Positions 34,690 to 46,480 of a DNA stretch of 64,000 nt are shown here, piece by piece. The position numbers were made by a program, and so were the translations under genes. The notes below the pieces were generated by a model. The model was not told where the DNA came from, searched no databases, and saw only the letters and a list, made by a program, of their open reading frames with translations. This DNA comes from Hepsetus odoe (Eukaryota; Chordata; Actinopteri; Characiformes; Hepsetidae). Within the stretch, counting starts at the first letter, position 1, and every line of letters starts with the position of its first letter. The stretch covers positions 13,262,605-13,326,604 of the forward strand of contig CM029386.1 in the NCBI GenBank assembly GCA_017165825.1, written 5' to 3'.

Positions 34690-34850
34690 TACACTATATA
34701 GACACACACCCACACACACACACAGTCACACTAAGGGCCAATTTAGCATCTGACTGGAAGGAAACCACGGTCTGGAAGAAATCCATGCAGACACGCAAAC
34801 TTCACACAGAAAGGATCCAGGCTGCCCCAGCTAGAAATCAAGTCCAAAAC
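34690..34850 (-). mobile_element. SINE fragment, antisense
   Basis: cactaagggccaatttagca, aaggaaacca and cttcacacagaaaggatcca follow the block order of the antisense family also at 6489-6622. Confidence 0.55.
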
Positions 34851-34861
34851 CTTTTCATTTT

Positions 34862-34930
34862 CCATCCATCCATCCATCCATCCATCTGTCCATCCATCTG
34901 TCCATCCGTCCATCCATCCATCCATCCATC
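34862..34930. repeat. (CATC)n microsatellite
   Basis: About 17 units with CTGT/CCGT interruptions. Confidence 0.95.
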
Positions 34931-35498
34931 AACATTATTTGGCCAAATGTATTCAAACTCCAGTTAGAAATTTCAACTACTTTAAGATGCACACATTCCT
35001 AATTTTCTGTTGTGCACATACAACACAAATAATTGTACCACCTTAAACTGTCTGTATTTTATATAAATGCATGCACATTGGTATGCAGATGTTTAAACCC
35101 TGATCTAATTACATTTTGAACCAAAATACATACACATTCTCCACAGAGCAAACTCTCAGAAAATGAACTAGAAATTGATACAGATGTAAATTGCCTAATG
35201 TCAAACCTATCTGTAAAACTTTAAGGCTGACTTTAAGGTAAAACATGTGCCATGAATTTACATACATGATGGCTGTACTGGCATTATACATTTTTGATGT
35301 ATAATCTGATGTATGCTATCAAACCCTCTTAAGTTCGATACTTTTGAATCCCTCACTTGGCCTTTACATTGCAATTATCTCATGCATGCATCAATTTGAT
35401 TCAAAGTTACTTAAAAATCTTACCTTCAGCATCCAGCATCCATTTCAGGATGAATGGAACGATCAAAACCAATCAGAAAATGTTAAGATCATTACTTG
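34931..35498. other. Unassigned intron sequence
   Basis: AT-rich, nothing recognised. Confidence 0.45.
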
Positions 35499-35503
35499 GA
35501 ATA

Positions 35504-35768
35504 TGTCACACTAGATGGCGCTCTGCTCAGCTCATGGGAGAGCACACCTGTTTGGCGTTGGGTTAACAGGTGAGCTTCATTTGGGTTTGGCTTAAAAACC
35601 CTGTTAAGCGAGAGCAGAGCGTCGGCCTTTGTTAATCTGTACATGTTGTTGAAGTTTATCTGCGTTTTGAGTTTCTGTGCACAGTTATGTTATTAAAGCT
35701 TTACGTTCTGTAATGACCTCTCAGCTCAGCACTGATGTCCAGAACATGACACCGTCACCACCGTTACA
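35504..35768 (+). mobile_element. Solo LTR, 265 bp, with perfect 5-bp TSD
   Basis: TGTCACAC...CCGTTACA, flanked by gaata at 35499-35503 and 35769-35773. It contains agatggcgctctgctcagct near the start, a ggcttaaaaacc TATA-like site, and attaaagc near the end as a possible poly(A) signal. The ends and the GCGCTCTG block match the 15940-16252 LTR in the opposite orientation. No internal coding region remains. Confidence 0.88.
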
Positions 35769-35773
35769 GAATA

Positions 35774-37213
35774 AGAGTGTTTATATTAACTTATATTAAA
35801 GGTCAAACTTTGCTCTCCTTCAAAATAACCCAATTTTTGCTATGTATAGTTAAAAATCAATTAAAAATACTAAATAAATACACACCTCTCACATATTATT
35901 ACTGCTCAGTTAAAATCCAGATAAAGGTGCATATATCTTGGGCAGAGAAACGATGAGATACACATTATGGTGTCTACTCTCGAGACAAGACTTCTGGCCT
36001 GTAGCTGCCAGTGTGAGGGCTGTTTGCCAGTGTGACGCTGCTGGTATTACAGCAGTGCGTGGGTGTGTGTGTGAGTGTGTGTGTCACCTGACAGAAGACA
36101 TGAGGTGGACTCGCATTACAGCGTGACAAGCTAGAAACTGTGAGGGAGGCTAAATGACAGCTGTGGTTGTCACAACGCGAATGACAGTGAGTTTGTGCTC
36201 TGGCTTCCAGATGAGTGGGGCGGGGTTTGGTACAGATTGCAGGTTATAAAATAAACAATGGATGGCAGGGTAAAGAACTCTGACGGATGACAGTGTGCAG
36301 TCGTGTCATATTCGACTGACTGCCGGCACATTGTTATGTCAAGTTATTAAGTCTTCACTATTATAATGTTTTTTCATAACTTCATTTGTCATCTGTCCTT
36401 GCTCAGAGTAAAGCAAAAAGGTTCTGGTGAAGAAAAATATAATCAGAAAACGTTTTTAATACAAAAATCTGTTTTTTGGCCTTTTTTAAATAGCTGAATG
36501 ACAAGAAATGGAAGGACAACACTATACAGTGGGCAAGTTGGGGAAAAAAACAATCAACCTGTCCAAAACTAAAAGTGTAAAGTAGAGCATGACACAAAGT
36601 CATTTCTGAGAGCAAATCATTCAGATCAGTGCCTTAAGATGATGCTCATTATACCTCATATATAGACTATAACATTTTAACATTGTAAATATTATTGATT
36701 TAATCATAAAATATATACTGGCCAAAAAATCCCATGTCAGTGCAAATCCTACTTTTAGTGTGAACTTGTTTTAAAATTAAATTGTTCACTTGTTGGATCG
36801 TATCAGCTACAAGAACTTTATTTATTATATTTAACCTGTTTTGAAGAGCCATGTATACAAGAATCTAATAATGTTTAACACTAGTTCTGTTTCATATTTA
36901 AACAGAACGAGTGTCTGCTGACATTTTTTTGACACAGTTGTTTTGTTTTTGCACTGAAGTGAAATACATTTAAAGGTGAATTGCTTTATAATAAATGGGA
37001 AATTGGGAAATCTCTGTATTTATAATGGCTTTGTTATGCTTATGTGATTCATATGTAGATTAAGGATCAGGCTTTACAAACAAAACCAATCCTCTGAAAT
37101 GGGTCAGGTGCAGAGTTTGGAATAAAAATCAAAGCCAAAAGTTATTCTTCACAAAGCCTGGATGACTTTTCCTCAGTGATACATTAAAAATATATGAGAA
37201 AATCTGTCTCTTG
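35774..37213. other. Unassigned intron sequence
   Basis: 35930-36360 is mixed in composition with a short GTGT run and no recognised element; the rest is AT-rich. Nothing assigned. Confidence 0.4.
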
Positions 37214-37232
37214 GTATATATATATATATATA
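37214..37232. repeat. (TA)n tract at Tc1 insertion site
   Basis: TA repeats immediately left of a Tc1-type terminal repeat, consistent with TA target preference. Confidence 0.8.
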
Positions 37233-37784
37233 CAGTACTGTGCTAATGTTTTAGGCAGGTGTGGAAAAAATGCTTTAAACAAAGAATGCTTTCAAAAATG
37301 GAAGTGTTAATCATTTATTTTCATCAATCAACAAAATGCAGTGAATGAACAAAAGAGAATCTAAATCAAATCAATATTTGGCGTGACCACCCTTTACCTT
37401 CAAAACAGCATCAATTCTTCTAGGTACACTTGCACACAGATTTTGAAGGAACTCGGCTGGTAGGTCGTTCCAAACATCTTGGAGAACTAACCACAGATCT
37501 TCTGTGGATGTAGGCTTCCTCACATCCTTCTGTCTCTTCATGTAATCCAGACACACTGGATGATGTTCAGATCAGGGCTCTGTGGGGGCCAGAAGAACTG
37601 ATGCTGGTTTGAAGGCAAAAGGTAGTAACACCAAATATTGATTTGATTTAGATTTTTCTTTTGTTCGCTCACTTTGCATTTTGTAAATTGATAAAAATAA
37701 ACAATCATTATTAATAATATTTCTGAAAGCATTCTTTGTTTACAGCATTTTTTCACACCTGCCTAAAACTTTGGCACAGTACTT
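37233..37784 (-). mobile_element. Internally deleted Tc1/mariner-like transposon
   Basis: The left end cagtactgtgctaatgtttt and the right end, antisense aagtactgtgccaaagtttt, continue as long inverted repeats (ggcaggtgtg..aaaaaatgct; gaatgctttca). On the minus strand the interior encodes only the end of a transposase: WPPQSPDLNIIQCVW, then, after a frameshift, WNDLPAEFLQNLCASVPRRI and KGGHAKY at the C terminus. In the canonical SPDLNPIE..W motif the E is the third catalytic residue of the DD34E triad; here it is Q. The HTH and first catalytic regions are missing, so this is a dead, non-autonomous copy. Confidence 0.88.
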
Positions 37785-37799
37785 TATTTATAAATATAT

Positions 37800-38008
37800 G
37801 AAAGTGAAAGTGAAGTGAAGTGACAACTTGTCATTGTGAAACATGGCACAGCACACTGTGAACCTGAAATTCAGCCTGTGTATTTAACCCATAAACACAC
37901 GTACAGCAGGGAGCAGCTATTTTTAAACACCCGGGGAGCAATGATGGGTACAGTACCTTGCTCAAAGTTACCTGGTAAGGGATTTGAACCCACAAACATC
38001 CAATCTGG
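37800..38008 (-). mobile_element. tRNA-derived SINE, type B, antisense, head-truncated
   Basis: Tail gtgaaagtgaagtgaag.. cattgtgaaacatgg, acccataaacacac, and core accttgctcaaagttacc; the head stops near the B box (ttgaacccacaa). It sits directly beside the Tc1 element. Confidence 0.85.
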
Positions 38009-41000
38009 GCTATATATATAGTATATAAGTCAGTAAACTATTAGTAATGTAAACCTAAAGCTAGTGACAGTGGGCGATTTGTTATTTTTTGACACAGGAC
38101 GTCCTAACACATCCTTAGCTTAAATGTTGTGACAGCTTGTGACAAGGCAAATGGTGAGGTAAGCGGAAAACTTTTAGGAGGGCCCAAAAATTCCTACTGG
38201 CACCCCTGAGTCAGACTTAAAGTACCGAAACAAGACAAGCCAAAGTGGCAGTTAGTCCCTTGTTGACACAAGGTCAATCTGCCCTGAGTGCCTTTCGAAA
38301 AGTCGGCCTCTCCCGTGAGCACAAGTGTGTGAACAGGTTTTTGCCATGTGTTGTGTGTTGATCAAGCCTGACGTGAGCATGGAGGCCTCTCGTGGCCTTC
38401 CCATGAGTCACTGTTTCAGCCATGAATGGCAGAAGAACCCCTCAGAGCACCTTCATCCATGCAAGCAGAATGATGAGTTTCTGTAAAACACAGTCTGCTG
38501 CGAAATCTCAAAATGAACCTCTTACAAAAAAAGTCAGCCAAACACATGGGTCCAGTGTAGAAACAAATCTGAATATACAAATGTCTTTCAAAAGTGCAAT
38601 AAGTAGCAATAATCCCTCTGAGGTCTATGCATCTTATTTAGTCTAATTTTGAAAGCTGTCCTAAGAGTATAGCTCTAACGATAGTAGAATGGGGTTGATC
38701 TCATGTTATTCCATTGCACAATGCAGTTGAGATCATTGCTCTTTGATTGGTCAGTCCCTAATAAAAGTGATATAATATGATCTCACCAGATATCTCATTG
38801 CAATGGCATAAGACATCTTTTTTGGGCCAAAAAATGTGTTTGGTGTGTATCATCAAGAGATATAGTTTAATACAACCTGGGATGGTTAGAAGGCAAATAT
38901 AATATTTTGTTGAATTCATAAATACACAAATATCAAAACATTATATAATCCATATAATATATTAGACCTATTAGGCCTGCAGCTAACTCGCCTCATTCAC
39001 ACTGAAGTGACTGATAAAAAGTATTTCATCATGAATAAATTCCTGGTTGTGCTACAAAACAGTCAAAAAAAGCATGTTTGCAAAGCCTTGTGATTTTACC
39101 ACATTTTTTTGTCATTTAAAATTTTTTTAGATGGCATAGAGAATTTATATTCCATAGAGAATGGACAAATTAAATGGTTCAGTATAGCTTTGAATGAAAT
39201 ATTGAATATTTGAACATTCATTTTTAGAAGATAAATAAACTGAGTTTGATCTAGTGCACTGTTTCAAGTCTAACATCCAAAAATAAATTCAGTCCATCAA
39301 ATTTTTTTTTTTTTAAATGGACCGAGTGGGAGAAAAATGGATTTTATTCCTTTAAGTTGCCAGTAGACTTTCATTCCTCACTTCTAAACAATGTACATAA
39401 AAATGTTCATACTTAAACATATGATAATTTTTTTCATGTAGATACTGGATAATAAGTCTGAATATGACATACCAGAGGATTTAAAGGGGTTAAAAGGGCT
39501 TTTTTTGTTGGACAATGAGAAGTTATGAATATTGTAATTGGAGAAAAAAAAAAGATCCTGGGTTAAAATTGGTCTCTTCCCAAAGGAGCTACGTGAGAAA
39601 GCTATTACAAAGTTATATATTATTAAAGTAATATGGTGTATGGGTATATATATTTTATACTAATAACAAATTCTAAGAAAAGCAATATGTCGATGGTAAC
39701 AGGTATGTAAATGTTTCATTGTGAAAGTAGTTGTTGTAGAGTATGGCTAAATATAACATCCAGGCTATTTAGCTCAGCAATAGACTTTTAGTATGCTTGG
39801 CTAAGAACAGAAGGCCTTGTATTGACTCACTCACTGAAATGCCATTTCCGTAATAACACAATGGACAGTTGCCAGCCTGTCTTAATCCCCTGAAGTAGGC
39901 ATATCACTTATTTCTGGCAATACCCTAAATAGAAAAGCCTCAAGTATTAGGTTATACAACCTGTACAGCATTAGGTTAAATATTGCCTTGGGTAAAGCCA
40001 AGAATTTTCCTTTTTTTTTTTCTTTTTATATATTTTTTGGGGGGATAGAGATGGCCAGTCTTGTTTTAACATTAGCCTTAAAGGTGATGTCAAACAGGTA
40101 TTAAACATAAATAAAGCTTTCCCATTTCACCTCTCATTAAAGTGAACTCACTAACATGAAAATGTGTTAGACCTCAGGCAATAAATATTCTGATATAAGT
40201 GTATTTACCCCTTCTGCAATCAAAACATCTATAATCGGTTGTCCACCTATTAAACGCGATGAAGTGGTTAAGATCTTTTGCAAACCATCACCGTGAGGCA
40301 AGCACCTCTTTATCCATTTAAAATTTCCTGTCTGAGAGATTCTCTCCTACACCAATTAACCATAAGAAAAGGTCTCGGGCTGGGAAAAAAGAGATCAGAG
40401 AAGATCGGTCCATGGTCTAAATTTGACTACAAGGGCTAATGTTCTTGAATTCAATTGAGCATGCTAATAAGAACATTTGAATTAAAGTGCAGAATGAGGG
40501 AAAGGAGAGTCAGAGAGGCAATCAGAATGAATATGGAAGAGAAAAAAAGTCTAAAACTGCCTTCTAGCAAACTTCAAAAAGAAAAAAAAAAATATTGGTT
40601 TAATAATGAGCTTGTATGTAATTAGTAAACAGAGTACAGCTGACACTGAGCAGAGATATAATACAATGGTATATTATATAGGGTATTAGCAAATTTATGC
40701 ATGGAGTTTAATGGCTAGCAGTGAATGAAAGGACTGGTTAGTTTATTACATGCAAGTGAAAAACTACGTTTTTAATGATTAGAACTGACGGCACTGAGAT
40801 CAACATGGTGTTTATTTTTCACTATATTTAGGAATTGTAGAAATTTGGAGCTAAGAACATCAAACCTTGAGCTGATGGCATTTAGGTTTAAAAAAAACAA
40901 ATAGGAGCTATTCAGGTTTAATCAATTAATTTATTAATTTAGCCAAACATGAATGAAATGATATTGTACTTAGCATTGTTAACATTTCCAGTTTAAGCAT

Positions 41001-41382
41001 GTTTTCTTTGTCACCTAGCTCCAGTAGATGCAATTATAGACACTGTGCTTAGATTGACACAGCTGGTCTTCAGGAATAATCTTTGTCTCTTGTCTTGTAA
41101 GGGCTTTGCAAAGATTTCTTTCTGAAGTAGTCTATTAAGGCTATTAAAGGTTATTAGCGCAGTATTAAGGCTGATTTCTCTTTGACATTCTGCAGACTTA
41201 GAGAGACAGAGCACACACAGCCATCCTGATTGTTACAATGTGCTGCACATTTATTTCGTCTGTCAGCATCCGTGACACAGTCAATGCATCCCATGAATTT
41301 CTAATTCCTTTAGGGTGCGGAGCAGAAGGAAATTTGAAGCAAACCACAACAGAAAGCTCTGTGGAAGCACTCAAACCACTGC

Positions 41383-41383
<1 letters not shown>
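38009..41383. other. Repeat-poor AT-rich intron stretch
   Basis: The longest stretch without a recognisable mobile element. It is AT-rich with homopolymers (39300-39314, 40009-40021). 40120-40470 has a run of unique sequence with ATTA cores that might be conserved. Open frames at 38422-38646 and 41011-41214 look random. Confidence 0.45.
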
Positions 41384-41437
<54 letters not shown>

Positions 41438-41443
41438 TCTCTC
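41384..41443. repeat. (CT)n microsatellite
   Basis: About 30 units with one CCC interruption near the right end. Confidence 0.95.
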
Positions 41444-42388
41444 ATATTCATTCTTTTATTCCTTCATTCCTTTTTTGATTTTGTTTAGCATGACAGCGAC
41501 CCCTCAAATGTCATGGAAGAAATGAATAATTCCGGGTTCATTGCAGACACGGGAAAAAATTCATGTCTGAACCATAGAGAGAGTCCTGGCACCACACTCG
41601 GCTTTTCTCATCCACATTTTCCCCTTGTCACTGCATGTGTCTGTACATTTATCCTCAAAAACACAAGTAATGGTATGCATGTAGGTATTGAGTTTGATTC
41701 TAAATGTTAAGACGCAAATTTCTGGAAAACAGGACTGCGATGTTGATTTTGGGAGAATTTTGGGAGAATTATAATTTCTGAAAAGGATCCATGCTTTAAA
41801 AAATGTACATTAGCAGAACATCAATAAAATAAGTTACATTAAACCACATTAACAGTAAAGTATTCCAAAAAAAAAAAAAACTGGGTGAATTTTCCATCTT
41901 CAGTGAGATTGAATAAGGTCAAATAATATTGGGTTCAACCTAGGTTTAGTCATCTCTGGTGATAACTGCAAGTGAGGGAATTCTTGGTCAATAATGCTAA
42001 CACTGAATAAATGAAAACCGAGGTTTCATTATCTATTGATACATTTCTTTTTCATGAAAGTTTTGAAGGAGTATTGCCTTCCAAATATAAAAACTCTTTT
42101 AGCAGAAGATATAGGAAGTCCTGGAGCAGACAAGCCACAAAAAAGTTTCAGAATTTCATGGAAAAACAAAGACCAATCAAAAACCTTCAGGATCGCCCAG
42201 CGTTCTTCTTCAAGAAGGCTAAATGAAGCCATCAGTGCAAGTGTTCAGGAACGATAGTTCATTCTATGTGCGTATGCACCAAAATTATGCATAATGATTT
42301 GCCATTAATTGTCTTTCTCAAGAGACATATGTTTCAGCCAGAATAACATTCATAGCAGCAGCATGCTAGATCTTTAATATGCCTTTCA

Positions 42389-42389
<1 letters not shown>
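41444..42389. other. Unassigned intron sequence
   Basis: AT-rich. 42011-42257 is open in two plus-strand frames and one minus-strand frame (Lys/Ser-rich products), but no known domain is seen. A transposase relic is possible, not shown. Confidence 0.35.
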
Positions 42390-42430
<41 letters not shown>

Positions 42431-42490
42431 TATACAGATTCAATGCTGGTTTTCACTGCTGTTTCATAAAACTGTATACAAATACATTAC
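42390..42490 (+). repeat. CT-linked dispersed repeat, copy 1
   Basis: A (CT)n tract followed by tacagattcaatgctggttt and tgtttcataaaactg...aaatacattac. The same arrangement recurs at 45553-45692, so the microsatellite is part of a dispersed element. Confidence 0.75.
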
Positions 42491-42767
42491 TCTTCTTTCT
42501 GTCTTACCCAACACAGGAGTGCATTCAGGTTGAGATGCAATGCTCCCATGTTGGGCTTCAGCTACTTGTTGAGTTAAGATCACTTGTCTCAGTTAATTAC
42601 AGTAGTTCAGCATAACAAAACTTCAGAATCTTTAGCTGTTTGACTCAATGTTAAGGCCTCACAAAGAGCTCTAAACATACGTTGATTTGGTGTGCTGAGG
42701 TCAAGCGGTGAAACTTTTTGAGCAAATGTGAGGTTTTCTCCTGTCAGCTGCAATAAATGTTGATCTT

Positions 42768-43014
42768 TCATCCATCCATACATCCATGTATACATCCATC
42801 CATCCATCCATCCATCCATTACCTGAGCCACCAGGCTGTCTATCCCAGAGCTCATAGGGGGAAAGGCAGAGAGGGGTTTATTTAATATCTCCTATCCAGC
42901 TGACATCTGCAAGGAAACCCACTACAGGCAAAACATGTAAACTCCACACAGAAAATATCCGGTCCATCTTGCCTTAGAACCTTCTTGCTGTGAGGTGACA
43001 GCACTGTTCCAGCT
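42768..43014 (-). mobile_element. (CATC)n-tailed SINE, antisense, partly deleted
   Basis: (CATC)n, then aggaaacccactacaggcaa, gtaaactccacacagaaaat and gaaccttcttgctgtgaggt, the antisense family of 6489-6622 with its head at the right. Confidence 0.7.
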
Positions 43015-43133
43015 AAACAAGTGTGTGGTCAAATTCCAATTTTCTTGTTAGAACTTTATTACGTTACTTTATTATGTTGGAACATTAGAACTGGTGGAGT
43101 AATGATGACATTTGTAAGCAAAACACTTAAATA

Positions 43134-43380
43134 GGGCAGCAGTGGTCTAGTGGTTAGGGAGTTGCCCCTGCATTGGAAGATTGTGGGTTCGCTTCCCTTA
43201 CCAGTAGGCTGCCCTGAGGTACCCTTTGAGCAAGGTACCTTCCTCGCTCCTTCCTCCCCAGGCGCTAATAGCGCCCACTGCTGCACGGTGTTTGCATGGG
43301 TTAAATGGCAGAGGTCCAATTTCTGTGGTTCACTGTGTGCTGTGCTGTGACCTTGCAATGACAAGGGTTGTCACTTTCAC
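43134..43380 (+). mobile_element. tRNA-derived SINE, type B, full length
   Basis: Head gggcagcagtggtctagtgg, B box gggttcgcttcc (one change from consensus), core ctgccctgaggtaccctttg, tail gcaatgacaagggttgtcac. Possible 9-bp duplication cacttaaat at 43124-43132 and 43378-43386, overlapping the tail. Confidence 0.9.
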
Positions 43381-43844
43381 TTAAATCCCACAATTAATGG
43401 ATTCAAAGATACTAACTATCTGCTAATGCCTAGAATGAAGTATCTTTTTATTGTAGCTGTGCACTGTGTATTTGCTTTTTCCAGCCCTTGAGTGGCTTCC
43501 TCAAGCTATAGCCACCACGTCCACAAATTGTCATCCTCACCTCCTACTAATTATGCACCGTTCACCCTCATTAACATTTAAAAGGTGACCTGTTGTCTTG
43601 GCACTTGGCTGTGCTCTGAATGGATGTTGATTTTTTTTTTCCAGTGAACCATCCAGTTGGTGCTCTCTTTTTCTGTCCATCCATTTATCTTTTACATCCT
43701 GTTTCCAAGAGCTAGAGGCCAGCTGTGCATCATGTTTTTTTATTTTTTTTTATTTCCATGTCCTGATCAAAAGTTAGGCTTGACTTTTGGGCTGTAACTA
43801 ATGAATAAATAATTTCTAGGGAAAATTTGTGTGGAATATTCAAA

Positions 43845-43849
<5 letters not shown>

Positions 43850-43897
<48 letters not shown>
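43850..43897. repeat. (TA)24 microsatellite
   Basis: Uninterrupted TA, likely to form cruciform structure. Confidence 0.95.
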
Positions 43898-43900
<3 letters not shown>

Positions 43901-44233
43901 AGAGAGCGAGAAGAGCTCAGAAAAAGTCTTTAATGCTCCATGTATTCAGGCCAGTCATAGAATACAAAGCATAAGAATTTTGAAATAACCTACTTAGCAT
44001 TTTTAGAAAATATAGTCCTCATTACAAATTCAAGCTTTTCTGTTAACACGCTTCATTTTTACTAACCCGTCATTTCAAATTCCAGATCTGGAAGCAGCTC
44101 CCCTTTGAAAGAGTGATAGATATATAGAAGCATAGAGTAGAAAAGGGAAGAAAATGCTAGGGTCTACTATAGTCCAAGCAATTGGTCTAAGTTTTGGCGT
44201 GTAACACTGAAGTCCACTGAGGCTACCTGACAC

Positions 44234-44393
44234 GGGGGAGGATGTTCTAGCGGTAGAACACGTACTAAGTGGTTGCAGGTTCAAAGCCCACCTCCAGCAC
44301 CACCACCACTGGGTTCCTGAGCAAGACCCTTTAAACCAAGTTGCTCCAGGGAGACGGTCCCTAAAATTTTAGTTTATGCCGTAAATGTAAATA
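44234..44393 (+). mobile_element. SINE of a second family ('tagcggtagaaca' head)
   Basis: gttctagcggtagaacacgt is A-box-like and caggttcaaagccc B-box-like, then ccaccaccactgggttcctgagcaagacc and a tail gccgtaaatgtaaata. The usual inner tail (cgctctggataagag) is deleted. Related antisense copies: 48361-48463 and 58133-58571. Confidence 0.7.
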
Positions 44394-44769
44394 AAGCTTT
44401 CAAGCCAATTATTATAAACTTACATGAAGACATATTTTATGGTAGGAAAAAGGGAAGGATAAAGACAGAAGACCAATTTTAATGAAGTGATGCGTTTGGA
44501 TAGTTTTGTGTGTGACAAGATAGAAAGTCTGTAGTTGTTTTTTGGGAAATCTATTAAACACGAGCGCTGATGCAAGGAATAAACAAGTTGAATCAGTACA
44601 TACATTACAGATTCAGAGGCAGCTGGAGTCTCTGAGTAATATTCTAAACGAAGTATCTGCAGTGCTTTAGCATGACAATGAGTGCTTCAAGTGAGATTGC
44701 ACCACATATACATTGACTGCAATTTCAAAGCATATTGAGATGTTTATACATTCACATCTCTGCTGAATA

Positions 44770-45060
44770 CAGTAATATGCAAAAGTCTTGAGCAAACCCT
44801 CATTTTTTCATATTATGCTTCCTAAGACGCCAGGCTTTCTTATCATTTTAAATGCATTTTCAGGAGAGGAAAAGTTCTCCTGGCTTCCTGAAGGACAAAG
44901 CTTTAGGGATCTGGTTTCAGACCAGTCCCTGAAGCTAATTGGATGGAAGCACTTTATTTCACTGACTTTATTTTATTGCTTCCCATTGATTTTATTGATC
45001 AGTTTTCAGTTCAATTGCATGCTTGGTTTTAAATTAAATGAATTCAAATTTAAGTAACAA
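44770..45060. mobile_element. Possible Tc1/mariner terminal fragment
   Basis: cagtaatatgcaaaagtctt near the left end resembles a Tc1/mariner terminus, and the following agacgccaggctttcttatc block resembles a fish Tc1 family I recall. No transposase and no right terminus are visible. Confidence 0.35.
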
Positions 45061-45263
45061 CTAGGATTTTTTTTCTCGATGCAAAACATTTGACACTTTA
45101 TGCTGCCATGCTAGAAAACAGAATATTATGCATCATTTATCCTGATGATGCTTTCATAAACTGGACCAAGAACTTGTGGATTGCCTGCAGCACCTCACTC
45201 CAAAAGAGAGAGAGAAAGAAAAAGAGAACGAAATGGGTAGAAAAGTGTAAAGCTAACCTTATA

Positions 45264-45289
45264 TTAACCCTAACCACTAGGCCACCGCT
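45264..45289 (-). mobile_element. Inverted 5' end of the adjacent SINE
   Basis: Antisense of the SINE head (agcggtggcctagtggttag), placed immediately left of a sense-oriented body. See the next entry. Confidence 0.8.
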
Positions 45290-45520
45290 ACTGAATTGAC
45301 CCCAGGATCGGAAGGTCTAGGGTTCGAATCAGACCAGTAGGTTTCCCTCAGGTACCCTTGAGCAAGGAACCGTCCCCATCACTGCTCCCTGGGCAGCTTT
45401 AAATAGTTTAAAATAATAAAAAAGGGTTCAATGCAGAGGTTGCATTTCGTTGGGGTTCACTGAGTGTTGTTCTGTGTACTCACAATGACAAGCTGTCACA
45501 TTCACTTCACTTTCACTTTT
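45290..45520 (+). mobile_element. SINE body, type B, with 5' inversion
   Basis: Sense-oriented from ttgaccccaggatcggaagg through ggttcgaatcagaccagtag, the core ggtacccttgagcaaggaac, and the tail cacaatgacaagctgtcaca. The first 25 bp or so, with the A box, are inverted at 45264-45289. The middle block is replaced by AT-rich sequence. Confidence 0.85.
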
Positions 45521-45552
45521 TTCATAAGCATTTTTGAATTACCCTGTATCCC

Positions 45553-45579
45553 TCTCTCTCTCTCTCTCTCTCTCTCCCC

Positions 45580-45610
<31 letters not shown>

Positions 45611-45692
45611 TCTCTCTCTCTCTCCCCTAACATTTACAGATTGAATGCCGGTTTTCAGTGTTGTTTCATAAAATTGGATAAAAATACATTAC
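45553..45692 (+). repeat. CT-linked dispersed repeat, copy 2
   Basis: A (CT)n tract with CCCC interruptions (45553-45626), then tacagattgaatgccggttt and gtttcataaaattgg...aaatacattac, matching 42390-42490. Confidence 0.75.
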
Positions 45693-46261
45693 GAGAACTG
45701 AATACAGGATCAGGTGTTCGATTGTGTTCTGTTCCCACAAAAACATGAAAATAAAATTTAACTAAAAAAGGTAAACAGAAATGAAAGAAAAGAAAGAAAA
45801 AGAGAAAACAATTAAAAATAAGAATTTTGGTTCAAAGCCCAGACTGGGCACTCTGCCCAAAATCCATTTTAAATTAGAATAATTAAAATGGCAGTGAGCC
45901 CACTGTGTGGGAAGGGAAGTTTTAAAATATGGAATAACACTGCAGTGCTAACGCTCAGCCCATGCCAGCATCTTTAAAATAATATACTGGCAAATGCAAC
46001 AATGTAGTCGAGCTCTGCTGTTATACTGGTATACTGTTAAGATGTGCAATATGTTTGCTTAGAATATCGGTATGTGATTTCAGTTAACTGCTGTATATCA
46101 CATCCCAATGTTGTAAAAGTGTCAATACAAACATAAGCCTGACTATGGAGCTGGGAGCGCAATGAGAGCATTAATATTTAGATGGCTATTTACCTGGCCA
46201 GTAAGAACTTGCTCTTAAAAACACTACTGTGAGGAAATCACAGATTAGAATTTTGGGGTGA

Positions 46262-46480
46262 TTCAGCCATCAGGGGTTGGGAGTCCAAGAGAGCACAACT
46301 GGCTTTGCTCTCTCTGGGTGGCTACTTCCCCCTCTCCCCATCACTCTCAGCGGGACACTAGTCAGCATAGACGTCTGTTCTGATGTTATGGAACTGGCAA
46401 TCAGCGTTCTGGACACACACCAGAAAAAGGCTGGAGGCGCTGGGAAGAAATCAGGAATCAAACCCGCGTTAATAAAATAA
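46262..46480 (+). mobile_element. Teleost SINE-like repeat ('gcacaactggctttgctc')
   Basis: aagagagcacaactggcttt, gctctctctgggtggctact and ccccatcactctcagcggga match a dispersed repeat I recall from catfish and characin genomes. Overlapping open frames on both strands are artefacts. Confidence 0.55.
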
